DNA of 64,000 nucleotides from NCBI GenBank assembly GCA_964195425.1, contig CAXMOM010000039.1, positions 62,001-126,000 of the forward strand, given 5' to 3'. A program made the translations under genes and the position numbers. The notes below the pieces were generated by a model that was given only the letters and a program-made list of their open reading frames with translations, was not told where the DNA came from and made no database searches. Source of the stretch: Glaciecola sp964195425. GTDB taxonomy: Bacteria; Pseudomonadota; Gammaproteobacteria; Enterobacterales; Alteromonadaceae. This document shows, in pieces, positions 26,507 through 35,826 of the stretch (its first letter is position 1; each line of letters begins with the position of its first letter).

Positions 26507-27817
26507 CTAACTAAGTGTTTTATATCGCTCGTTTGGTAATATGGGCAAAGTAACTACAATTTGTGCGCCTAGTAGCGTAGATGAGTTGCTAATGTGAATG
26601 CTCCCCTTATGCCAATCCAGTATGCGTTTAACTATGGCTAATCCAAAACCATGGCCTTTTATTCCATTGTTGTTACCACGAACAAATGGCTTAAGCATAT
26701 CAAGCTGTTGATGCTCATCAATGCCACTTCCATTGTCTGAAATTGTCATTACTGCGTTTGTACCTTGCTCTTCTAATTCAATTTTAACGATTGAGTCACC
26801 ATAAGTAACGGCGTTATGTAGTAAGTTGTTTATCAGCATAGTGATATAGGTAGCATCACCGTTAATAAAGAGTGCTTCTTTTGGCATATGTAGGCATATA
26901 TCCAAACCTATTCGTTTCACATTGTTAGTACACTTGTCTATCAATGATACAAGCTCAACACGCTCCTTTTTCATCTCTAGCATGTTTTGGTCCAGTCGCG
27001 CATAACGCAACAACGTTTCCACCAATGAGGTCATCTCCACCACATTATCACTAATTTTTTGCTCATATTTACGGCGTGTTTCCGGATTTTCTTCCTCTTG
27101 TAGTGTATCAATTCCAAATTGAATTCTTGCCAGTGGAGTACGCAAATCATGCGACACAGCACTGCCGAGTAGCTTTACATCGGTAACTAAATCTTCAATA
27201 CGCTGCGCCATTTGATTAAACTCATATTCTATTTCACCAATGTATGACAATGGTGAAATGTTAATACGTTGACTTAAATCACCTTCACCGAAAGATTTTG
27301 CCGCCTTTCTCAATTTGATAAGTTGCATAATTAAGGGATACACCCACAGTAAAAGCAATATTGAAAGTACCGCATAAAACACCAAAGTGAAAAGGTAGTT
27401 AATGGTGTTTTCGGTGGGAGCAATATCGCCAATGGGCGTTTTTAACGTAAATATTTCATTAGTTGTCGCCAAATAATAATGAAAAGTAAGGTGTTTCGCA
27501 CTCTCCAATAGTAAAACTTCACCGTTTTTTATTTGATTAAGCAAGGTCATAGGTAAAGGGAGCTCCGCCATGCCCACTAGGTCTATCTGATACTCATTTT
27601 CTGACTCTTGCCAATGATTAACAAAGTCTTCTTTGTTAATCATTTGGTCAAGTGTATGCGCGAGTCCAGTACCCAGCTGTTCCATTAATTTTAATTTATC
27701 GACGTCTTTAGTTTGTTGCTCAGCTTTGTATTGATCATAAGCAACATCTACTAGCCAGCCAACACCAAATGTTGCTACTATCGCCATAATGATTAGTGAG
27801 TAAGTTAAGGTCCGCAT
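26507..27817 (-). CDS. RstB-like sensor histidine kinase
   Basis: A 436-aa inner-membrane kinase. A membrane helix (residues 5-25) and a second one near 140-160 (LFTLVFYAVLSILLLLWVYP) enclose a ~110-residue periplasmic sensor. Then come HAMP (about 165-220), the phospho-acceptor His in SHDLRTPLARIQFGIDTL, and an ATPase domain with NNLLHNAVTYG, DNGSGI and GHGFGLAIVKRIL. The layout and its partners match the RstAB group. It is last in the operon, 15 bp after the response regulator. It probably senses envelope conditions or cationic compounds; the ligand is unknown. Confidence 0.92.
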   Translation of the reverse strand: MRTLTYSLIIMAIVATFGVGWLVDVAYDQYKAEQQTKDVDKLKLMEQLGTGLAHTLDQMINKEDFVNHWQESENEYQIDLVGMAELPLPMTLLNQIKNGEVLLLESAKHLTFHYYLATTNEIFTLKTPIGDIAPTENTINYLFTLVFYAVLSILLLLWVYPLIMQLIKLRKAAKSFGEGDLSQRINISPLSYIGEIEYEFNQMAQRIEDLVTDVKLLGSAVSHDLRTPLARIQFGIDTLQEEENPETRRKYEQKISDNVVEMTSLVETLLRYARLDQNMLEMKKERVELVSLIDKCTNNVKRIGLDICLHMPKEALFINGDATYITMLINNLLHNAVTYGDSIVKIELEEQGTNAVMTISDNGSGIDEHQQLDMLKPFVRGNNNGIKGHGFGLAIVKRILDWHKGSIHISNSSTLLGAQIVVTLPILPNERYKTLS

Positions 27818-27832
27818 TTACAATAATTATCC

Positions 27833-28561
27833 TTACCAAGCGTCTTTGACAAACAAGTAACCTTTGCCCCAAATGGTTTTAATTCGAGAGGGTTCAGGAG
27901 AGGTATCGACAAGCTTCTTTCTTAATCTCGATATTTTCAGGTCTATTGAACGATCGAATCCATCATAATCAAACCCTCTCAATGCTTTAATCAATTCACT
28001 TCGAGAAACTATTTGTCCAGCTTGTTTAGCCAATATCCATAAAACGTCAAACTCATTGGTTGATACTTTAATATTTTTTCCATTTAAGGTAACCATCATG
28101 GCTTGCTTGTCTATTATTAGACGGTTAAAGGTTAACAGATGAATATCATCAACGATTTCTTCGATCTTGCTTAAGGAAATAGCGGTTAATTGCTGCCTAT
28201 CCAGATGTTTTCTAATCCTAGTAAGTAAAGCTCTTGCTCTAACGGGTTTGGTTAAATACTCGTCGGCCCCCATCTCTAATCCAAGTACCTCGTCTATTTC
28301 TTCATCCCGTGCTGTGACCATCATAATGGTATTGGTAAATTCGGGACGAACCGTTTTACACACATCAACACCGTCCATTTCAGGAAGCATACCATCTAGT
28401 ATAACCAAGTCTGGATTGTGCTGTTGAATGTAAGCAACGGCATCTTCTCCGTTGTAAACAATCGATACCTGAAATGCTTTTGTAAGTAAATATTCACGCA
28501 TCCATGTAGCCAATTCTTGGTCATCTTCAACGATCAAAATATTCGGTTTGTTTTCTGTCAT
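27833..28561 (-). CDS. RstA-like OmpR-family response regulator
   Basis: A 242-aa regulator. The receiver domain (residues 1-120) has the acidic pair VEDDQ, phospho-acceptor Asp in LVILDGMLPEMDG, the switch Thr in MMVTARDE and Lys in EYLTKPV. The C-terminal OmpR-type winged helix (about 145-240) has STNEFDVLWILAKQAGQIVS and DRSIDLKISRLRKKL. It sits between the DUF3019 and histidine kinase genes with 15-bp gaps. A tandem repeat upstream of the first gene of the operon may be its own binding site. Confidence 0.93.
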   Translation of the reverse strand: MTENKPNILIVEDDQELATWMREYLLTKAFQVSIVYNGEDAVAYIQQHNPDLVILDGMLPEMDGVDVCKTVRPEFTNTIMMVTARDEEIDEVLGLEMGADEYLTKPVRARALLTRIRKHLDRQQLTAISLSKIEEIVDDIHLLTFNRLIIDKQAMMVTLNGKNIKVSTNEFDVLWILAKQAGQIVSRSELIKALRGFDYDGFDRSIDLKISRLRKKLVDTSPEPSRIKTIWGKGYLFVKDAW

Positions 28562-28576
28562 CTTTGCTATTTTCCT

Positions 28577-28987
28577 TTAAAACATCCGCCATCTTGAATG
28601 TGAGCGATTGTTCTTTTTATATACCCAAGCCATCTCCAATTTCACTTTACCAATAATGACCTCTTTGCCTTTAGCTTTTAAATAAAACTCAAGGTCTTTC
28701 ATCGCTACAATTTCACGCTCAATTGTCCCTGTTTGTTGAGCGTCCCAGCACTTTATGGGGGCATCCTGCTGAGAAGAAAACAAACAGAAGTCTCCTAGTT
28801 GTTCAACCGACCACGAAATTTCAATATCGACATAACAAAGGCTTCCTTCGTTTAAAGCAACGCATTGCTTTGGACTCAGGTTTATTACTTCTGGTGACTC
28901 TAAGGCCTCGCCATTAAATGGCATGATCAGAATGATCAACATAACAAATAACCAAATAGTGTTTGTACCGCTAGTAAGAATGTTCAT
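28577..28987 (-). CDS. DUF3019 family protein
   Basis: A 136-aa exported protein with a hydrophobic N-terminus (TIWLFVMLIILIMPFNGEA). It fits DUF3019, a small periplasmic family with conserved cysteines found next to RstAB-like regulators in marine gammaproteobacteria; here the Cys pattern is KQCVALNEGSLCYVD, DFCLF and IKCWDA. The four cysteines suggest two disulfides. Its place between mipA and the regulator gene suggests a role in signal perception or envelope response, which is inferred from context only. Confidence 0.75.
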   Translation of the reverse strand: MNILTSGTNTIWLFVMLIILIMPFNGEALESPEVINLSPKQCVALNEGSLCYVDIEISWSVEQLGDFCLFSSQQDAPIKCWDAQQTGTIEREIVAMKDLEFYLKAKGKEVIIGKVKLEMAWVYKKNNRSHSRWRMF

Positions 28988-28999
28988 TTCACGCCCCTA

Positions 29000-29866
29000 C
29001 TAAAACACATAACTAAACAAGACACCGACCTCGGTTTTTGCTTCATTGCGCCCAGGTATTTGACTAGTAATTCTTATGATTGGGCTGTCAGTAATACTGT
29101 CCGCGATGTCTGTATATCGCACGTAGCTTTCAAAAAGTATGTTTTGAGTAATAGGATAACTAGCATTGACTTGTAGGGTAAAGTCAAATCCACTACTAGC
29201 ATTATAAGTTGGGAACCCTACACTTTGGAGCGCTACACTAGGCTCAAAATAATTCGCAATAATCTCTTGTGAGCGATATTCTATACCCGTTGACGCATAT
29301 ATTTCCCAATTTTTGACTTGCCAAGAATGGCCCACCCAAAGCGATGAATAGACACCGTCATCATAATCATCACCTAACAGCACAGGAGCGACAAGCAATT
29401 GCATATTTGTATCGCCGAAATTGCCGGTGGCTCGCAGACCCAACATTTCACTTGAATCTCTGTCTTCAATCACTGTAAATGGTTCAACCACGTCATCAGG
29501 GTCAACTAGAGTCCCACCTATTGTAGTACTGCCAAAAGCTTGAACAGTTGTTACATCGAAATTCCAGTTTGGTGTGTTATAAAAGTTATAGCCTATATTT
29601 AAGCCTTCACGGTGTTTGTTGGCGCCAAATGATGCTTCAACAAAAAGTCCGTTCTCCATTTGATACCGGCCACTTAAAAATAGCGCTAGTCCGTTTTGTT
29701 CTTCTTCATAGGGGTTTTGGTCAAACTTATAGCCAAGGCCAATTTTAAAAAAACCACCGCTAAGGTCGTCTTGCGTCTGTTCGGTATTGGCCCAAAGATT
29801 TGTTGAATGTAAGGTTAACAAACCGAGTGTGAAAATAGATACTAGATGATGAGCTGACTTCTTCAT
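29000..29866 (-). CDS. MipA/OmpV family outer-membrane protein
   Basis: A 288-aa beta-barrel protein with signal peptide (residues 1-26, ending NLWA). Alternating strands (GLFVEASFGANKHR, EGLNIGYNFY, GLRATGNFGD) and a C-terminal aromatic end GVLFSYVF are typical of outer-membrane proteins; the repeat pattern fits MipA/OmpV. The ATG is preceded by AAGGAC. It leads a four-gene operon with DUF3019 and an RstAB-like pair. Family members are linked to peptidoglycan-enzyme scaffolding and antibiotic response; here regulation by the downstream pair is inferred. Confidence 0.88.
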   Translation of the reverse strand: MKKSAHHLVSIFTLGLLTLHSTNLWANTEQTQDDLSGGFFKIGLGYKFDQNPYEEEQNGLALFLSGRYQMENGLFVEASFGANKHREGLNIGYNFYNTPNWNFDVTTVQAFGSTTIGGTLVDPDDVVEPFTVIEDRDSSEMLGLRATGNFGDTNMQLLVAPVLLGDDYDDGVYSSLWVGHSWQVKNWEIYASTGIEYRSQEIIANYFEPSVALQSVGFPTYNASSGFDFTLQVNASYPITQNILFESYVRYTDIADSITDSPIIRITSQIPGRNEAKTEVGVLFSYVF

Positions 29867-29949
29867 GTTTTGTCCTTGTTAGTTAGGTGAGACTTAATTC
29901 ACGAAGAAATAATAGCAAAGTCGAAAACAAATAGACGTACCACTGTTGG

Positions 29950-29969
29950 TCAATATGTACCAATTTGTA
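29950..29969 (-). promoter_or_regulatory. Tandem 10-bp repeat upstream of mipA-like gene (possible RstA-type box)
   Basis: On the - strand TACAAATTGG is followed directly by TACATATTGA: two direct repeats with 10-bp spacing, the geometry bound by OmpR-family dimers. The sequence resembles the first half of the RstA box (TACATNTNG...). It lies about 85 bp upstream of the ATG at 29866. Confidence 0.45.
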
Positions 29970-30105
29970 TCCAGAAGGTGTTTGCGGCAATACGGTCGTA
30001 GTCTAAATCTAGTATTTCGGAATCACAATGCTTTATATACCGTCAATTTTGTAGATAGCCCTCAACACAACAAAATCTGTGTTTGTTGAATAGAGCCGGG
30101 GCATC

Positions 30106-30131
30106 GTTTATTTTATCGGGATAAAATAAAC
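30106..30131. repeat. Perfect AT-rich inverted repeat
   Basis: GTTTATTTTAT (30106-30116) and ATAAAATAAAC (30121-30131) are perfect 11-bp arms around CGGG. It lies in the 371-bp gap between the mipA-like gene and the TonB-domain gene, which otherwise shows only the direct repeats at 29950. It could be a terminator stem or a protein-binding site. Confidence 0.5.
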
Positions 30132-30237
30132 ACCCAGATAAACAGATTGCGTGAACTTACATTCGCATACCTGGACGTCGTATAGCCTATTTTAGTAATA
30201 ACATTTAGCTAAAAACTGACGAAGTTTTGCTTGTTCG

Positions 30238-31356
30238 CTAAATTTTTTTGATCTCAACTAAATCAAATGTTGCTTCAGTGTCGCCTTTAACCATAACCTG
30301 ACACTGTCCCCACTTTGCAGGAATAGTCCATACAAAATCTTCGGCAACCGTAAATTTTACTCTGCGTGTTTCACAGCGCACCTCTACGGTTTCTACTTGA
30401 CCTTGAATTTCAGAAAAAGCAAACTTATTGCGTGCTAACATATGAAAATGTGTACCGGTATCTTGTAAATCAACGTTAACAAAGAGGTGCTCGTCTGAAG
30501 CGATCAATTTATTTATTTGTGCAATCGTTCCTTGAATAGATTTAAGCCGTGATTCCGCATCGGGTAGGGATTTAATGTTTTGAGCTGTTTCGAGTGCTGC
30601 GGCTAACCGACCAGATTGAGCTTGTAAATTAAACAAACGTTGATGCAAGAAACCGATATATTCATCATCAAATATCTTTTTCTCTGTATTGTGACTTTTA
30701 CTGCTGGCTAAAGTGCGGCTAATACTTGTTAGTTCACGAATATCGTCGCCTAACATTCGTCCTAATATAGCGTCGATACTCCACAGCCAAGCGTTCTCAT
30801 ATCGATTAAGGTTTTTACTCTCATATAATTTAGAAACAATGGTTTGGGCCGCCGCGTAATCTTTCGATTTTATAAACGCATCAGCTTCTTTGTACTTTTT
30901 TATAAAGCGCTTGGTAGCGCCATAATTATTATCCATTGTGAAGTCAAATTGAACTGTTTGATGGCATTGTTCTGTTGGTTTTCCATCTTTCATAGCGGGC
31001 GTGAATTTCCAATCTTTAATAGCACGTAATGCTGAACGTTTAAACGTGTAATGCCCGCCAAAGTCTTCTACGACAGGGTCTTGTACGTTGCCATCGATAT
31101 CAATCACGTAGCTCATTTGCACCCAACCTTCCGCTCCCGCGCGAGCTGCTTGGCGAGGATAATTTGGATCTACTCTGTCAATGGTTTTCGCCGGGTTAAA
31201 TGCCGTGATCAACTCAACCCTATCTGCGGGCGTTTGATCCAATACCTCATCTTCAACTATGTCGCAAGGCAACTTGATTTCTTGGGCGATAATAGTCGCT
31301 GGGAAGGCGCCTAAAAAGAGTAGTGGAATACTACTAATCAGAGTATGTAATTTCAT
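30238..31356 (-). CDS. Periplasmic TonB-domain protein
   Basis: A 372-aa exported protein: signal peptide residues 1-24 (LISSIPLLFLGAFPATIIAQ). Residues about 58-140 form a TonB C-terminal domain (DPNYPRQAARAGAEGWVQM, SALRAIKDWKFTPA). Unlike true TonB it has no membrane anchor plus proline-rich spanner, so it is a soluble or loosely attached TonB-like protein. The rest is helical, possibly TPR-like, then a beta-rich end. Such stand-alone TonB-domain proteins are frequent in Alteromonadales; their partner is generally unknown. Confidence 0.85.
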   Translation of the reverse strand: MKLHTLISSIPLLFLGAFPATIIAQEIKLPCDIVEDEVLDQTPADRVELITAFNPAKTIDRVDPNYPRQAARAGAEGWVQMSYVIDIDGNVQDPVVEDFGGHYTFKRSALRAIKDWKFTPAMKDGKPTEQCHQTVQFDFTMDNNYGATKRFIKKYKEADAFIKSKDYAAAQTIVSKLYESKNLNRYENAWLWSIDAILGRMLGDDIRELTSISRTLASSKSHNTEKKIFDDEYIGFLHQRLFNLQAQSGRLAAALETAQNIKSLPDAESRLKSIQGTIAQINKLIASDEHLFVNVDLQDTGTHFHMLARNKFAFSEIQGQVETVEVRCETRRVKFTVAEDFVWTIPAKWGQCQVMVKGDTEATFDLVEIKKI

Positions 31357-31672
31357 TTACTATCCTTGTACTTTCTAGCTATCTTTTTTTACATCTTATA
31401 ATATCGCACAAAAATCCGTTCATTTCTTAAAATAAACGACTAATTACTTTTGTGTTTCAAAAAACTACATCTGTTTTAGCCATTGTGTATATTACGTCCA
31501 CACTGAACCAGCATACCTTCAGTTCAAACACATTGAGTTGAAAACCGTGGGGCAGAAGGAAAGACGGGTTGGAACAGCACAAGATAGTTGCATCTTTATA
31601 AATTCTCGCAGCATCCGAGCGGTTTTATCACTACCCCTTGCTTTTACTTTTTTATCAATTTGTAAATATTAA
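31357..31672. other. Intergenic stretch, nothing recognised
   Basis: Apart from the terminator at 31673-31698 immediately downstream, no gene, RNA or repeat was recognised between the TonB-domain gene and the large lipoprotein gene. It presumably contains the promoter of the TonB-domain gene. Confidence 0.4.
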
Positions 31673-31698
31673 AAAACCCACTGTTTAAAGTGGGTTTT
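31673..31698 (-). terminator. Intrinsic terminator after the modular lipoprotein gene
   Basis: AAAACCCAC pairs with GTGGGTTTT across a 7-8-nt loop, with A/T runs on both sides, so it can work in both directions. It lies about 40 bp beyond the stop codon at 31741. Confidence 0.8.
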
Positions 31699-31740
31699 TA
31701 TTGGGTTGAGCTATTTCAGTTAAGAAATAGCTTACTACCG

Positions 31741-34026
31741 TTAATTAGCGCTGAAAGTTATGTTGTCAAAATAAACAACACTTTCTACAGTTCTCTCGCT
31801 GTTTACTTCAATGTAATCAGGAAATATAACGACGTCAACGATAGCACTAGTGCCACCCAAGCCTATATTACCCGACAAATCAAAGGTCATTTCTTCCCAC
31901 TGATTTACTAAAGTATTAGGTTTCAAAAGCTCTGGTTGAGCCGCGCCATTTGCTTCAGCGAATTTAATACCAACATTACTAATCGTAGTTTTCCATACCA
32001 TGATACGTATCGTTGAATTAGTTGCATCTAACTCAAATGTAGGAGCAGACTTAGTTTCCGTTCCTGCATAAAATGCAGCGCCGATAGGTGCAGTAAATTT
32101 AGCAACAGTGGCTGAAGTATTTGAACCTGACATATCAGGGTTAACAACAAACTCTAATGGAGAGGTAGTGTCTTCAAATACAGTCCAAACACCTGTGTTA
32201 CCATTCTCAAAATCAAAACCCAAGCCTTCGACTACGCCGCCAGTATCACCGCCGCCAGTATCACCGCCGCCAGTGTCACCACCAGTTGTTATTACGAAGT
32301 TATCTATCAGATAATTAGCGCTACCGTTCGTTCCCCACTGAGGAAACACCATGAATAAATCTATTGCGCTAAAATCTAAGCTTCCAGCGTCAATATCTGA
32401 AACTTTGAAGCTGTAACTTAACCATGTATCCAGTACTGGCGTCGTATGGCCTTCATTACTTGTGTCTAGATTTATCTCAGCAGAAGATCCAGTGCCTGTA
32501 TCTTCAATTTTTATGAACCAAACATCTGAACCTGAGTTTGGTGCTGCTAGCATTTTTAAATCAAATGAAATTGTAGCAGTATCAACGATATCAGAAATAT
32601 CGATAGGCGTTCCAGCAACATCCATATTTTCAGTTGCGCGTCCACTAAAACCAGCTACACCATTACCGGCTGCATCGATAATAAACTGGGCAGTTACGCC
32701 ATAGTCCATATCAGCATCAGTAAAGTTGGCGCCTGTGCCTTGTTCAGTCCAAATAGACCATCCGTCTATTATGTCGTCTTTAAATACTTCAACTGCTATC
32801 ACCTCAGGGACTACAGGAGCCTCAACAGTGGTAACTACTAAGTTATCTATCAGGTAATTAGCGCTACCGTTCGTTCCCCACTGAGGAAATACCATTATTA
32901 AATCTATTGCGCTAAAATCTAAGCTTCCAGCGTCAATATCTGAAACTTTGAAGCTGTAGCTTAACCACGTATCCAATACTGGCGTCGTATGGCCTTCATT
33001 ACTTGTGTCTAGATTTATCTCAGCAGAAGATCCAGTGCCTACATCTTCAAGTTTTAAGAACCAAATATCTGAACCTGAGTTTGGTGCTGCTAGCATTTTT
33101 AAATCAAATGAAATTGTAGCAGTAGCAACGACATCAGAGATATCGATAGGCGTTCCAGCAACATCCATATTTTCAGTTGCGCGTCCACTAAAACCAGCTA
33201 CACCATTACCGGCTGCGTCGATAATAAACTGGGCAGTTACGCCATAGTCCATATTATCATCGGTAAATGGGGCGCCTGTGCCTTGTTCAGTCCAAATAGA
33301 CCACCCGGCTAGTATTTCGTCTTTAAATACTTCAACTACTACCGTTTCTGTTGAAGCAGCTGCAACGCTAATAGTAAAGGTTTGAGTCTCACTATCAGTG
33401 CCATCTGACACAGTTAACTCTATAACGAAATCTCCCACCATATCTGGCGTGCCAGATAGAACACCAGTAGATGCATCAAAAAGGAATGGAGCTGGAATAG
33501 GCGCGCCTTCTGAGAACGTAAGCGTATCATCATCAGCATCAGTGGCAGTAAACATGTATGAGTATGCTGAACCGACTGTTCCTGCGGTGTTGCCTGTACT
33601 AGTAATAACAGGAGCAGTATTTACCACTGGGGCTGCAGCCACAGTTATAGTGAAGTCTTGCATTACAGTATCGGTACCATCGGTAACTGTCAAAGAAACC
33701 GCGCTATCGCCAATGTCAGCCGTAGCTGGAGTTCCGCTCAGTACACCTGTAGCAACATCGAAATCAAGCCATGCTGGTGTGACGGTAGAAGCCAAAACCA
33801 ATGTATCGCCAGCATCTGCATCAGTAGCAGTTAAGGTGTAGGTATATGCAACATCTTCAACAGCAGCAGTAACCACGGTGCTAGATACAACAGGTGCATT
33901 ATTAGCGGGCGGATCCGGTATTACGATTGGATCATCACTATCACTGCTACAAGCAGTAAGACCAAGCACTAAGCTAACTGCAACAGCTAGGTGCTTAAGT
34001 TTATTAGGTTGTGTATTAATTTTCAT
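31741..34026 (-). CDS. Large modular lipoprotein with Ig-like and duplicated galactose-binding-like domains
   Basis: A 761-aa lipoprotein (signal with LTAC lipobox at residues ~23-26). Two putative Ig/cadherin-like domains (residues about 40-235: NAPVVSSTVV, VTDGTDTVMQDFTITVA) are followed by two nearly identical ~180-aa domains (VEVFKDEILAGWSIWTEQGT and VEVFKDDIIDGWSIWTEQGT) resembling the ExoP-type galactose-binding-like fold. A Gly-Asp-Thr linker (GGDTGGGDTGG) leads to a third, different carbohydrate-binding-like domain ending FDNITFSAN. No catalytic domain is seen. A cell-surface glycan-binding protein, perhaps for algal polysaccharides, is the best inference. Confidence 0.8.
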   Translation of the reverse strand: MKINTQPNKLKHLAVAVSLVLGLTACSSDSDDPIVIPDPPANNAPVVSSTVVTAAVEDVAYTYTLTATDADAGDTLVLASTVTPAWLDFDVATGVLSGTPATADIGDSAVSLTVTDGTDTVMQDFTITVAAAPVVNTAPVITSTGNTAGTVGSAYSYMFTATDADDDTLTFSEGAPIPAPFLFDASTGVLSGTPDMVGDFVIELTVSDGTDSETQTFTISVAAASTETVVVEVFKDEILAGWSIWTEQGTGAPFTDDNMDYGVTAQFIIDAAGNGVAGFSGRATENMDVAGTPIDISDVVATATISFDLKMLAAPNSGSDIWFLKLEDVGTGSSAEINLDTSNEGHTTPVLDTWLSYSFKVSDIDAGSLDFSAIDLIMVFPQWGTNGSANYLIDNLVVTTVEAPVVPEVIAVEVFKDDIIDGWSIWTEQGTGANFTDADMDYGVTAQFIIDAAGNGVAGFSGRATENMDVAGTPIDISDIVDTATISFDLKMLAAPNSGSDVWFIKIEDTGTGSSAEINLDTSNEGHTTPVLDTWLSYSFKVSDIDAGSLDFSAIDLFMVFPQWGTNGSANYLIDNFVITTGGDTGGGDTGGGDTGGVVEGLGFDFENGNTGVWTVFEDTTSPLEFVVNPDMSGSNTSATVAKFTAPIGAAFYAGTETKSAPTFELDATNSTIRIMVWKTTISNVGIKFAEANGAAQPELLKPNTLVNQWEEMTFDLSGNIGLGGTSAIVDVVIFPDYIEVNSERTVESVVYFDNITFSAN
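32236..32280. repeat. 15-bp tandem repeat coding for the Gly-Asp-Thr linker
   Basis: GCCGCCAGTATCACC occurs at 32236-32250 and 32251-32265 and as a one-base variant at 32266-32280. The unit is five codons, so copy-number change would alter linker length without shifting the frame. Confidence 0.85.
32290..32803. repeat. Internal gene duplication, copy 1
   Basis: This stretch recurs with offset 543 bp at 32833-33346 in the same gene, with only scattered differences (for example AGTTATCTATCAG at 32298 and 32841). Encodes the second galactose-binding-like domain of the lipoprotein. Confidence 0.85.
32833..33346. repeat. Internal gene duplication, copy 2
   Basis: Near-identical to 32290-32803, encoding the first of the two galactose-binding-like domains. 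High nucleotide identity implies recent duplication or ongoing gene conversion. Confidence 0.85.
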
Positions 34027-34302
34027 ATTTCAATTATATCCTGATAAAATAAAAAAGGGCCGGGGTTACAAAAAAATGCTTTTTCAACTTATGCTGCTTG
34101 TAAGCAAACGTTTAAAAAAGCAACAACGTCAAAGCGTAATAAATAGTCTAACAATGGCAAAAGGAAACACGTTCATTTCACACATATCTTACATATTTTT
34201 AACATATGATAGGCAATTAACAAGATAAACGAGATAAAATGGCTTTAATTAGCGCCAAGAAGGATTAACACTATAAATCAGCAAGTGATTATTACCTAAA
34301 CA

Positions 34303-35681
34303 TTACCTCTTAAACAATGAGCCTAATACACCTCGCACCAGTTGCCGACCTATTTGGCCCCAAATTCACGGCTAATACTTTTCATAAATGATTCACCTAC
34401 ACCTTGCCTGTTACTGCTTCGTTTTGCAGTGCGCGCGGTCGAATTTCCACTAGCCGATTTTTCAGCTTCACTCGCCGCCTCTTGCTGATCTTTATGTGCA
34501 CGCTTGGCTAGCATTTCATGGTTCGACTCTCGGTTTACTGCTGTGGCGTATTTACTGCGGGTAGGTGAGCGCGCCATTTGGGTGTTTCTTTCATCAGCAG
34601 TTGCGGCGCCAATACGCGACAAGGGCGGACACATAAGCATTCGACCGGCGTTGGCGAGCCATTTTCACTTAAGGTAGATACTAAGGCCTCGCCCATTGCT
34701 AGCTCAGTAATAGCCTTTTTAGTATCAAACTCATCGTTGCTGCGAAAGCTATTGCTAACCGCTGCTAGGGTTTTCTTATCTTTAGGTGTAAATGCAAGCA
34801 GTGCATGCTGTATTTTCATGCCCAGTTGCCCAGCAATATCTTCTGGGATACCAAGTGGAATTTGACTAATGAAGTAAATACCAACAGGTTTTGAACGAAA
34901 TAGTCGCACCACCTGCTCTATTTTCTCAACAAGCTCTTTAGTTGCGCCATCAAAAAGTAAGTGCGCTTCATCAAAAAACATCACAAATTTGGGTCTATCT
35001 AAATCACCCGCTTCTGGCAAAGTTTTAAACACTTCTGATAGTAACCACAGTAATACCGTGGCGTATAATTTTGGCGATTTATGTACTAACTGACTTACAA
35101 CACACATTAATAAAGCCGGTTCCAGACATATCGCTTTGCATTAAATCGTTAATATTTAGGGCCGGCTCACCTAAAAATTCACCAAAACCTTGCGCTTCCA
35201 TGACCATCAAACGTCTTTGAATAGCGCCAATACTTGATGAAGCAATATTGCCGTATTGCGCTTTTAACTCACTAGCATGGTCGCCCATGTAAGTAAGCAT
35301 CGACACTAGATCGTCTAAATCGAGTAGCAACATGCCATTATCGTCAGCTATTTTGAAACAAGCGTATATCACGCCAGACTGGGTTTCATTTAATTCAAGT
35401 AGGTTTGAAAGTAACAAAGGCCCTATGTCGCTAACGGTTGTGCGTATGGGTTGTCCCGACGGGCCAAACACATCCCAAACAACAGGATTAGCGCCAAACA
35501 CATGCGACTTTTTGCCAATAAATGATAGGCGTTGTGTTATTTTTTCATGCACTGTGCCTGTAGCACCAGCAATAAGACCATGGCGGTTTGCCATCTTTAG
35601 ATTAAATTCGACTTGATTTTTACCGTTTCCGCCTAAAATTACAGAGTCTATGATGCGCCTTAATTTATTTGCCTTTACCAC
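34303..35681 (-). pseudogene. DUF853 (YjgR/HerA-like) ATPase gene, broken
   Basis: The gene reads as a YjgR-type nucleoside triphosphatase (E. coli ~500 aa). The start IDSVILGGNGKNQVEF, MANRHGLIAGATGT is normal, but right after GATGT about 45 residues including the Walker A lysine are missing, and the text resumes at KITQRLSFIGKKS, NPVVWDVFG. A frameshift at about 35098-35107 follows TGFINV; the next frame has Walker B FVMFFDEAHLLFD and LAFTPKDKKTLAAV. A second frameshift near 34640 leads to LSRIGAATADERNTQ, and a third at 34350 (one A lost) hides the tail IGRQLVRGVLGSLFKR, which ends at 34303. Deletion plus three frameshifts make it non-functional. Confidence 0.85.
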
Positions 35682-35826
35682 TATAAATTAATGCAGTACA
35701 AGTTTGAAAAAGTGGCTTAGATATCTTATTAACTGTCTAAGTTTTAGCATAGATGTCAAAAGATTGATAATAGAACTACGCAGTAGACTTCAGTATTTAG
35801 GCCGCTCGTTCATTACAATACATACG

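Noticed and set aside
32236..32280. CRISPR-like array
   Set aside because: Direct 15-bp copies without spacers, fully inside a coding region.
32108..34228. Rightward open frames rich in Ser, Pro and Val opposite the modular lipoprotein
   Set aside because: They mirror the repetitive coding strand, lack ribosome sites and duplicate at the same 543-bp offset; shadow frames.
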